A stretch of DNA of 6,945 nt from Acidimicrobiales bacterium. Lineage in GTDB: Bacteria > Actinomycetota > Acidimicrobiia > Acidimicrobiales > Ilumatobacteraceae. The stretch spans positions 1-6,945 of the forward strand of contig JAURHL010000107.1 in NCBI GenBank assembly GCA_030833305.1, written 5' to 3'. Made by a program: the position numbers and the translations under genes. Positions 1 to 4,836 of the stretch are shown here, in pieces. How positions within the stretch are numbered: the first letter of the stretch is position 1; the number at the start of each line of letters is the position of its first letter. Under the pieces are notes generated by a model, which did not search any database, was not told where the DNA came from, and saw nothing but the letters and a program-made list of their open reading frames with translations.

Positions 1-3
1 TAG

Positions 4-114
4 CGCATCGCCGAGTGGATCCGACGGGGCGTGACGATGATCGGCGGTTGTTGCGGCGTGGGGCCGTCGGACATCGCGCGACTCGTTGCCGTGGTGAAAC
101 CTCCAGTGGCGTAA
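4..114 (+). CDS. Homocysteine S-methyltransferase, C-terminal fragment (partial at window start)
   Basis: The last 36 codons of a gene entering from the left. The frame reads RIAEWIRRGVTMIGGCCGVG and then PSDIARLVAVVKPPVA before the TAA at 112-114. The GGCCG(T/V)GP motif is the C-terminal zinc-site signature of the homocysteine S-methyltransferase family (Pfam S-methyl_trans). Its adjacent cysteines (codons 49-54) are two of the three zinc ligands that activate homocysteine thiol for methyl transfer. The acidic/aliphatic run before it and the PxDI after it also fit the family. Oddly, the codon at 1-3, in the same frame, is TAG, so the frame cannot be followed further upstream as written. This may be a base error at the sequence edge or a real nonsense mutation. 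Whether the enzyme is a MetH-type domain or a stand-alone MmuM-like protein cannot be told from this tail. Family call fairly sure, gene integrity unknown. Confidence 0.7.
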   Translation, partial: RIAEWIRRGVTMIGGCCGVGPSDIARLVAVVKPPVA

Positions 115-117
115 CGT
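112..117 (+). promoter_or_regulatory. Putative -10 element TAACGT for the aldo/keto reductase
   Basis: TAACGT matches the actinobacterial TANNNT consensus and ends 6 nt before the ATG at 124. It overlaps the stop codon of the upstream gene. That spacing puts the predicted transcription start at or next to the start codon, consistent with a leaderless mRNA. No Shine-Dalgarno sequence is seen in CCGAGC (118-123). No good -35 was recognised. This is inferred from position and from the same arrangement at the other unit-leading genes in the window. Confidence 0.45.
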
Positions 118-123
118 CCGAGC

Positions 124-1125
124 ATGACCACGCCCGCCAGATTCACGCCCAATCCCAAGATGGAATACCGACGCCTCGGCCGCAGTGGTCTGAAAGTGTC
201 GGTTCTCTCGTTCGGAAGTTGGGTGACCTTCGACACCCAGATGAAAGACGACACCGCGCGGGAATGCATGCAGAACGCCTGGGACGCCGGGTGCAACTTC
301 TTCGACAACGCCGAGGCCTACGCGGGCGGCGAGAGCGAAGCCATCATGGGACGGGTGATCGCGGACCTCGGTTGGCGTCGTCAGGACTACGTGTTGTCGA
401 CCAAGGTCTTCTGGGGGATCGACGGCAACGTGCCCAACATGAACAACACGCTGAATCGCAAGTACCTGCATCACTCGATCGAGGGCTGCCTCGATCGGTT
501 GCAGGTCGATTTCGTGGACCTGCTGTTCTGTCATCGCGCCGACCCTCACACCCCCCTCGAGGAGACCGTGTGGGCCATGAGTGATCTCGTGGATCGGGGC
601 AAGGTGCTCTATTGGGGCACCAGTGAGTGGACGGCCGACGAGATTCGCGCCGCTTGGGAGATCGCCGAGCGACACCACTTGCACAAGCCGGTCATGGAGC
701 AGCCGCAATACAACATGCTGGAGCGTCGCCGAGTCGAGGTGGAGTACAAGCGCTTGTACGAGGACATCGGACTCGGCACGACCATCTGGAGCCCGCTGGC
801 GTCGGGCGTGTTGACGGGCAAGTACATCGACGGAGTCCCCGGAGACTCGCGCGCCGCCTTGCCCGGCTATTCGTGGCTGGCCGAGCGTCTCACCAGTGCG
901 GCCACGCAGGAGAAGGTGAAGCGCCTGATTCCCATCTCCGATCGGCTCGGATGCACGCTCGCGCAGATGTCGTTGGCCTGGTGTACGAAGAACCCGAACG
1001 TATCGACGGTCATCACCGGTGCCAGCAAGGCCTCGCAGGTGACCGAGAATTTCGGAGCCCTCGAGGTGATCGACGCCTTGACCCCCGACGTGATGGCCGA
1101 GATCAAGTCGGTTCTGAAGAGCTGA
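124..1125 (+). CDS. Aldo/keto reductase (Kv-beta / YghZ-like branch)
   Basis: A 333-residue soluble NADPH-dependent oxidoreductase with a TIM-barrel fold, of a family that reduces aldehydes and ketones. The sequence opens with MEYRRLGRSGLKVSVLSFGS (13-32), the usual first strand of the family. The catalytic tetrad is visible: Asp61 and Tyr66 in FFDNAEAYAGGESE, Lys94 in STKVFWG and His137 in LLFCHRAD. The NADPH adenosine-phosphate motif is near the C-terminus (GASK 299-302, Gln305, Glu308-Asn309). Length is normal. The resemblance is to the potassium-channel beta-subunit/YghZ group, here presumably a free enzyme because no channel gene is nearby; the substrate cannot be predicted. The ATG at 124 is preferred over the internal ATG at 160 because a TANNNT box ends 6 nt upstream. 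The 3' end overlaps the convergent hydrolase by 23 nt. Class assignment is sure. Confidence 0.95.
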   Translation: MTTPARFTPNPKMEYRRLGRSGLKVSVLSFGSWVTFDTQMKDDTARECMQNAWDAGCNFFDNAEAYAGGESEAIMGRVIADLGWRRQDYVLSTKVFWGIDGNVPNMNNTLNRKYLHHSIEGCLDRLQVDFVDLLFCHRADPHTPLEETVWAMSDLVDRGKVLYWGTSEWTADEIRAAWEIAERHHLHKPVMEQPQYNMLERRRVEVEYKRLYEDIGLGTTIWSPLASGVLTGKYIDGVPGDSRAALPGYSWLAERLTSAATQEKVKRLIPISDRLGCTLAQMSLAWCTKNPNVSTVITGASKASQVTENFGALEVIDALTPDVMAEIKSVLKS

Positions 1126-1738
1126 TCTCGTCGAGGAAAGCGATCGCTCGTTCGGCGACGGCGCTCACCCGGCCCTGAAGGAAATGGTCGGTGCCGACCA
1201 CGTCGACGATCGTCGTCGAGGGCCACGTGGCGGATCGTTCGCGGGCTCGTGGTGCGGGGCAGAACTGGTCGTGTTCGGCGACCAACAGCAACTTGGGTCG
1301 AGGATCGCGGCCGGCCAGCACCGACGAACCCCCGGTGAGCGGTGGGGCGATGGCGATCCATCCCGACACCCGCGGCTCCACGACGTTCATCGCGACGATC
1401 GATCCGAACGAGTATCCGACCACCCAGACGTCGTCATTGAACGGGGCCAGAAAATCGATGGCAGCCGCCACGTCGAGTCGCTCGGAGTTCCCCTCGTCGT
1501 GTTCTCCGGTACTCCCTCCGGCACCACGGAAGTCGAAGCGGACGGCATGGAAGCCGTAGTTTGGCAGCTCTCGAAAGAGGGTGTCGACGACGGGATTGAA
1601 TCGGTCTCCACCGTACAGGGGGTGGGGGTGCGCCAGAACCACGCCACCCCGTATCGGTCGATCGATGGCGGCCGTGGCGACGTCGGCTTCGATGTCCACA
1701 CCGTCGATGGTGGTGAGGGTCACGGTTTCGATCGACAC
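1103..1738 (-). CDS. Small alpha/beta hydrolase (COG2945-like)
   Basis: A 211-residue cytosolic alpha/beta-hydrolase from the GTG at 1738. The motif HPHPLYGG (37-44) forms the oxyanion-hole region typical of the short COG2945-type hydrolases. It is followed by FDFRGAGGSTGEHDEG, the nucleophile elbow GYSFG (108-112, Ser110), an acidic residue in AEHDQF (Asp157) and the catalytic histidine in GTDHFLQG (His185). The triad is therefore complete and the length is right for the family. The natural substrate is unknown; esterase or thioesterase activity is the general expectation. The frame stays open back to 1912, but the added residues have no family character and lie antisense to the groES-like gene. 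GTG 1738 also has a TANNNT box 7 nt upstream. A second GTG at 1723 is possible. The gene is convergent with the aldo/keto reductase and divergent from the groES-led operon, with only 25 nt between starts. Confidence 0.9.
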   Translation of the reverse strand: MSIETVTLTTIDGVDIEADVATAAIDRPIRGGVVLAHPHPLYGGDRFNPVVDTLFRELPNYGFHAVRFDFRGAGGSTGEHDEGNSERLDVAAAIDFLAPFNDDVWVVGYSFGSIVAMNVVEPRVSGWIAIAPPLTGGSSVLAGRDPRPKLLLVAEHDQFCPAPRARERSATWPSTTIVDVVGTDHFLQGRVSAVAERAIAFLDEISSSEPT

Positions 1739-1745
1739 GGAAGTG

Positions 1746-1755
1746 ACGGTACCGT
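1746..1755. promoter_or_regulatory. Palindromic bidirectional -10 element ACGGTACCGT
   Basis: A perfect 10-bp palindrome in the 25-nt gap between two divergent genes. On the plus strand it contains TACCGT (1750-1755), ending 8 nt before the GTG of the groES-like gene. On the minus strand it contains the same TACCGT (1751 down to 1746), ending 7 nt before the GTG of the hydrolase. Both fit TANNNT at a leaderless spacing, and the two hexamers overlap by the central TA. No Shine-Dalgarno is apparent for either gene. A role as a repressor operator is an alternative reading of the same symmetry. Confidence 0.5.
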
Positions 1756-1763
1756 GCTCGACC

Positions 1764-2123
1764 GTGGCCGACAGCAAGGACAAGTCCAAGAAGCCCGAGG
1801 CATTGGATGCCGACAAGCTGCCCATCAAGATGCTCAACGACCGTCTGCTGGTCAAGATCCCCGAACGCGACGGCGAGCGACGCAGCTCGGGTGGAATCCT
1901 GATTCCGGCCACGGCCCAGATATCTAAACGTCTCGTGTGGGCCGAGGTCGTGGCTCTGGGCCAGAACGTGCGCAGCGCCGAGGTGGGCGACCGCGTGTTG
2001 TTCAGTCCCGAGGACCGCTACGAGGTGGAAGTGGGAGGCTCGGACTACATCATGTTGCGAGAGCGCGACATCCACGCCGTGGCAGCCAGTCGAATCGACG
2101 GCCACACCGGCCTTTATCTCTGA
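1764..2123 (+). CDS. GroES-like co-chaperonin, without an obvious roof hairpin
   Basis: A 119-residue protein of the Cpn10/GroES family, which caps the GroEL ring during protein folding. A lysine-rich leader (1-18, including KDKSKK) precedes the core. The core has KMLNDRLLVK (22-31), a mobile loop around 35-50 with the GGI(L/V)IP GroEL-contact motif (GGILIP 43-48), VVALGQN (62-68), VGDRVLFS (74-81) and YIMLRERDIHAV (95-106). Between ALGQN and EVGDRV only about four residues are present, where typical GroES carries some 14-18 residues forming the roof beta-hairpin. A C-terminal extension, SRIDGHTGLYL, follows. No groEL is in the window, so this may be a second paralogue. GTG 1764 is chosen because the conserved core starts soon after and a TANNNT box ends 8 nt upstream. 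The frame runs open to 1581 but that part is antisense to the hydrolase. It heads the hisI-trpE-ygfZ block, 6 nt before hisI. Confidence 0.88.
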   Translation: MADSKDKSKKPEALDADKLPIKMLNDRLLVKIPERDGERRSSGGILIPATAQISKRLVWAEVVALGQNVRSAEVGDRVLFSPEDRYEVEVGGSDYIMLRERDIHAVAASRIDGHTGLYL

Positions 2124-2129
2124 CAGAGT

Positions 2130-2489
2130 GTGCCCGTGTCCGTGATTCAGCCCACCCCCGAGCAACTGGCGTCGGTGAAGTTCAACGCCGACGGCCTGGT
2201 TCCCGTCATCGCCCAGGACGTCACGAACGGGGACGTGTTGATGATGGCGTGGATGAACGCCGAGAGTCTGTCGATGACTTTCGCCGAGGGCCGCATGGTC
2301 TACTGGAGTCGCAGTCGTCGGGAACTGTGGCGCAAGGGCGACACCAGCGGGGACCGTCAGTTCGTGCGCGAGGCGTACTTCGACTGTGACGGCGACACCC
2401 TCTTGTTCAAAGTCGAACAAGAGGGCACCGGTGCGTGCCACACCGGTGCCCGCACCTGTTTCTTCTCGGCCTTCGGCGACGGGAGTTGA
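2130..2489 (+). CDS. hisI: Phosphoribosyl-AMP cyclohydrolase
   Basis: A 119-residue cytosolic enzyme of histidine biosynthesis that opens the adenine ring of phosphoribosyl-AMP to give ProFAR (the third step). Conserved blocks in order: DGLVPVIAQD (21-30), GDVLMMAWMN (34-43), YWSRSRRELWRKGDTSGD (58-75), the metal site DCDGD (85-89; Asp85, 87 and 89 for Mg, Cys86 for Zn) and GACHTGARTCFF (101-112; Cys103 and Cys110 complete the zinc site). It is a stand-alone HisI with no HisE domain. The stop of the groES-like gene lies 6 nt upstream and trpE begins 2 nt downstream, so it is internal to an operon. GTG codons at 2130, 2136 and 2142 are all in frame. A weak AGAG at 2125-2128 would suit 2136 best, so the exact start is uncertain by a few residues. 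Its 3' end contains two perfect hairpins. Function is sure. Confidence 0.96.
   Translation: MPVSVIQPTPEQLASVKFNADGLVPVIAQDVTNGDVLMMAWMNAESLSMTFAEGRMVYWSRSRRELWRKGDTSGDRQFVREAYFDCDGDTLLFKVEQEGTGACHTGARTCFFSAFGDGS
2398..2425 (+). repeat. Perfect 11-bp inverted repeat in hisI (hairpin 1)
   Basis: CCCTCTTGTTC (2398-2408) and GAACAAGAGGG (2415-2425) are exact reverse complements separated by the 6-nt loop AAAGTC. In the mRNA this is an 11-bp stem. The arms code for the conserved LLFKV-EQEG stretch of HisI, so codon choice rather than protein need creates the symmetry. It shares its last three bases (GGG) with the next hairpin. Confidence 0.6.
2423..2466 (+). terminator. Hairpin 2 plus T-rich tract near the end of hisI, possible intragenic terminator or attenuator
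   Basis: GGGCACCGGTG (2423-2433) and CACCGGTGCCC (2441-2451) form a perfect 11-bp stem with a 7-nt loop, CGTGCCA. Five nucleotides later comes the unusually T-rich run TGTTTCTTCT (2457-2466). The order, a GC-rich stem followed by a U-rich RNA tract, is that of an intrinsic terminator. It sits 41 nt before the trpE start. Part of the pattern is forced by protein sequence: GTGACHTGA supplies the symmetric codons and CFF supplies the T-rich ones. The function is therefore only a possibility. Confidence 0.3.
2481..2485 (+). promoter_or_regulatory. Shine-Dalgarno GGGAG for trpE
   Basis: GGGAG lies inside the end of hisI, 6 nt before the GTG at 2492. This spacing supports that GTG as the trpE start rather than the longer in-frame extension to 2435. 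It contrasts with the genes that lead transcription units here, which have no such sequence. Confidence 0.6.
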
Positions 2490-2491
2490 CC

Positions 2492-4024
2492 GTGGATTCC
2501 GGCCCGGTCGTTCGACCCGCGCGCGACGAGTTCAAGGCTCTCGCCGCCGATCACACCGTGGTGCCGGTGTGGATCGAGGTGCTGGCCGATCTGGAAACGC
2601 CGGTGGCGGCGTTCGCCAAGTTGGTGGGTGACGGTGACGGCTTCCTCCTGGAGTCCGTCGAACACGGCGAGCGTTGGAGCCGGTTCAGTTTCGTCGGTCG
2701 GCATCCGCGCGCGACCCTGAGTCTCGCCGAGGGCCGATTGACGGTGCAGGGCTCAATCCCGGATTCGGTACCCCGCGACAAGGGAATGCTGGCGGCCATC
2801 GAGGGTTTATTGGCCGAGTATCGAAGCCCCGTGATCGCCGATCTACCTCCGTTGCAAGGCGGTGTCATGGGATTCCTCGGCTACGACGTCGTGCGCGAGG
2901 TGGAGAATCTTCCCGACGTGCCCCACGACGATCGCGGAATGCCCGATGCCGTCATGAGCGTCATCGGCTCGCTGGCGGCGTTCGATCACTGGCGTCAGCG
3001 GGTGTACCTGATCGAGAGCGTTCCCGTGCTCGGACTCGATGACGCCGAGCTCGACCGGGCGTACGACGAAGCGGCCGAGCGCGCTCGTCGGGCGGTGGCC
3101 GACCTGTCCCGGCCTCTGGCCTACACGCCGGTCGAACCTCCGCGTCGCGACGACGTGTTGCCCGCGGCGGTGTCGTCGATGCCCGATGGCGCCTACCAAC
3201 GCGCGGTCGAAGCGGCCAAGGAGTACATCCGGGCGGGGGACATCTTCCAGGTCGTGTTGTCCCAGCGCTACGAGATCGAATTGAAGGCCGACCCCTTCGA
3301 CATGTACCGCGTCCTGCGGCAGGTGAACCCCAGTCCGTACATGTACTTTCTCCGCCAGCCGGGCGTGACGATCGTGGGTAGTTCCCCCGAGCCCATGGTT
3401 CAACTTCTCGGCGGGCGGGTCATCAGTCGTCCCATCGCCGGGACGCGCAAACGAGGTTCCAACGACGAGCACGATCGTCGTCTCGCCGCCGAACTGCGCG
3501 AGAACCCCAAGGAAGTCGCCGAACACGTGATGCTCGTCGACCTGGCGCGCAACGACGTCGGGCGGGTGGCGACGTTCGGCACGGTGCGCGTGGACGAACT
3601 GATGACCCTGGAGCGGTACAGCCACGTCATGCACCTCACCTCGCAGGTGAGCGGAGACTTGTTGCCGGGCAAGACCGCCATCGACGTGTTGCGGGCCACG
3701 TTGCCCGCGGGCACCGTCAGTGGTGCTCCGAAGGTTCGTGCCATGGAGATCATCGACGAACTCGAGCCGGTCAAGCGCGGGCCCTACGCGGGAGTCGTCG
3801 GCTACGTCGACTTCAGTGGCAACCTGGACACCGCCATCGCGATCCGAACGATGTTCATCGGCGAACGCGCCGCGTACTTGCAGGCCGGAGCGGGGATCGT
3901 CGCCGACAGTGAACCCGACGACGAGGATCTCGAGTGTCGCAACAAGGCCGCGGCGCTTCTGGCTGCTGTTCCGGCCGCGCGTCGAATGACCCAGAGCCGG
4001 CGGTCCGGGGGGACCTCGGCATGA
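2492..4024 (+). CDS. trpE: Anthranilate synthase component I
   Basis: A 510-residue chorismate-utilising subunit that, with the glutaminase TrpG, converts chorismate to anthranilate, the first committed step of tryptophan synthesis. The N-terminal domain carries LLES (52-55), the motif that binds tryptophan for feedback inhibition, so allosteric control is probably retained. The catalytic domain shows PSPYMYFL, SSPEP (297-301), PIAGTRKRG (314-322), ENPKEVAEHVMLVDLARND, YSHVMHLTSQ (376-385; the His of VMHL is the family's active-site histidine), AGTVSGAPK (406-414), GPYAGVVGYVDF, and QAGAGIVADSEP with ECRNKA at the end. These are diagnostic of TrpE rather than PabB. Length is normal. GTG 2492 has a GGGAG 6 nt upstream and starts 2 nt after hisI, indicating translational linkage. 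trpG is not in the window, so it must lie elsewhere. The stop overlaps the next gene's ATG (ATGA). Confidence 0.97.
   Translation: MDSGPVVRPARDEFKALAADHTVVPVWIEVLADLETPVAAFAKLVGDGDGFLLESVEHGERWSRFSFVGRHPRATLSLAEGRLTVQGSIPDSVPRDKGMLAAIEGLLAEYRSPVIADLPPLQGGVMGFLGYDVVREVENLPDVPHDDRGMPDAVMSVIGSLAAFDHWRQRVYLIESVPVLGLDDAELDRAYDEAAERARRAVADLSRPLAYTPVEPPRRDDVLPAAVSSMPDGAYQRAVEAAKEYIRAGDIFQVVLSQRYEIELKADPFDMYRVLRQVNPSPYMYFLRQPGVTIVGSSPEPMVQLLGGRVISRPIAGTRKRGSNDEHDRRLAAELRENPKEVAEHVMLVDLARNDVGRVATFGTVRVDELMTLERYSHVMHLTSQVSGDLLPGKTAIDVLRATLPAGTVSGAPKVRAMEIIDELEPVKRGPYAGVVGYVDFSGNLDTAIAIRTMFIGERAAYLQAGAGIVADSEPDDEDLECRNKAAALLAAVPAARRMTQSRRSGGTSA
4007..4013 (+). promoter_or_regulatory. Shine-Dalgarno-like GGGGGGA for the ygfZ-like gene
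   Basis: A purine run in the last codons of trpE, 7 nt before the ATG at 4021. It supports that start rather than the in-frame extension to 3934, which would overlap trpE by about 90 nt. The ATGA overlap with the trpE stop also suggests coupled translation. Confidence 0.5.
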
Positions 4025-4836
4025 TCCTCGCGGTCCGGGAATCCGTGACGGCGATCTCCGTGTCGGGGGCCGACGCGCGTCGATACCTGCATTCGCAACT
4101 GAGCAACGACATCGCGAATCTGGCCGTCGGATCGACGTGCAATTCGTTGCTGCTCGAACCAGTGGGTCGAGTGGTGGCACTGTTGCGCGTGGTGTGCGTC
4201 GCCGACGACGCGTTCATGCTCGAGTTCGACACCTCGGTGGACGAATCCATGGTCGGTGCGGTGATTGCCCGCTTGTCGAAGTTCCTGATTCGTACCAAGG
4301 CCGTGATCGAGACGGTGAACGTCGATGTCGTGCGCGTGCGCTCGACCACCGACGACCAGATCCCGTCGACATTGTGCGAACTGCCCGGCGCTCGTCCGAC
4401 GTGGTGGTGCGATGGTTCGGCGATCGACCTCGTCGGAGAATTCGACGTTCCGAGCGAACTGTCATCTGTCATCGACTCGACCACGAGTGGAGCGTCGCGT
4501 CTCGAGGCCGAGCGCGTTCGTCGCGGCTGGCCCGCCAATGGTCGGGAGATCGTGCCCGGCGAGACCATTCCGGCTTCTCTGGGCGTGGTCCCCGTGGCCG
4601 TGAGCTTCACCAAGGGGTGCTACCCGGGCCAGGAACTGGTGGAGCGCATGGACAGTCGGGGTTCGACCGCTCCGCGGACACTTCGCGTCATCGAGGACCT
4701 CGAACTCGGGGTCGGCGACGACATCACCGCCGCGGGCGCGGTCGTCGGGGTGGTGACCTCGGTCGGAGGTGGCCGAGTGCTGGGCTTCGTCGATCGCGCG
4801 ATCGACCTCGGCGAGCGGGTCAGCCCGCGGAGTTGA
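4021..4836 (+). CDS. ygfZ: YgfZ/GcvT-like folate-binding protein
   Basis: A 271-residue soluble protein of the YgfZ/GcvT-like family (COG0354). Members bind tetrahydrofolate and support assembly or repair of Fe-S enzymes, including Fe-S-dependent tRNA thiolation in E. coli. The start MILAVRESVTAISVSGADAR and the following RYLHSQLSNDIANLAVG fit the GcvT-type N-terminal domain. The diagnostic motif K-G-C-Y-x-G-Q-E is complete as KGCYPGQE (198-205, Cys200), which separates it from GcvT aminomethyltransferase. The C-terminal beta-barrel contains LGVGDDITAAGAVVGVVTSV. It is last in the groES-like/hisI/trpE block, joined to trpE by a 4-nt ATGA overlap, so it is probably co-transcribed; a direct role in histidine or tryptophan synthesis is not expected. 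The 3' end overlaps the convergent protease gene by 17 nt and contains an 18-bp palindrome. Confident in family, less so in the physiological client. Confidence 0.92.
   Translation: MILAVRESVTAISVSGADARRYLHSQLSNDIANLAVGSTCNSLLLEPVGRVVALLRVVCVADDAFMLEFDTSVDESMVGAVIARLSKFLIRTKAVIETVNVDVVRVRSTTDDQIPSTLCELPGARPTWWCDGSAIDLVGEFDVPSELSSVIDSTTSGASRLEAERVRRGWPANGREIVPGETIPASLGVVPVAVSFTKGCYPGQELVERMDSRGSTAPRTLRVIEDLELGVGDDITAAGAVVGVVTSVGGGRVLGFVDRAIDLGERVSPRS
4789..4806. repeat. Perfect 18-bp palindrome in the 3' end of the ygfZ-like gene
   Basis: GTCGATCGCGCGATCGAC equals its own reverse complement. It is aligned with the reading frame (V-D-R-A-I-D) and lies 27 nt before the ygfZ stop codon, 13 nt beyond the 3' end of the convergent protease gene. 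As RNA it can fold on either strand as a 7-bp stem with a CGCG loop. It may be a protein-binding site, part of a convergent transcription end, or a chance result of the CGATCG-rich composition. Confidence 0.5.
4815..4828. terminator. Weak hairpin across the convergent gene ends
   Basis: GCGGG (4815-4819) and CCCGC (4824-4828) form a 5-bp GC stem around TCAG, which contains the protease stop codon (TCA on this strand); the ygfZ stop lies just beyond. Its position between two convergent genes suits a bidirectional transcription end. The stem is short and no T-tract follows on either strand, so it is a weak candidate. Confidence 0.22.

Noticed and set aside
474..483. 10-bp palindrome CTCGATCGAG inside the aldo/keto reductase gene
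   Set aside because: Short, within a conserved coding region, and explained by the general abundance of CGATCG.
1581..1763. N-terminal extension of the groES-like gene to 1581
   Set aside because: It lies antisense to the conserved hydrolase and is unlike any Cpn10 N-terminus.
1739..1912. N-terminal extension of the hydrolase to an ATG at 1912
   Set aside because: The extra 58 residues have no alpha/beta-hydrolase character, run antisense to the groES-like coding sequence and would bypass the promoter-like palindrome.
1434..2441. A 335-codon open frame on the minus strand opposite the groES-like gene and hisI
   Set aside because: No family features; it overlaps three real genes and is explained by codon bias of the opposite strand.
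2843..4180. A 445-codon open frame on the minus strand opposite trpE and the start of ygfZ
   Set aside because: It is antisense to well-conserved trpE, has a low-complexity His/Arg/Val-rich translation and no recognisable motif. It is a typical high-GC shadow frame.
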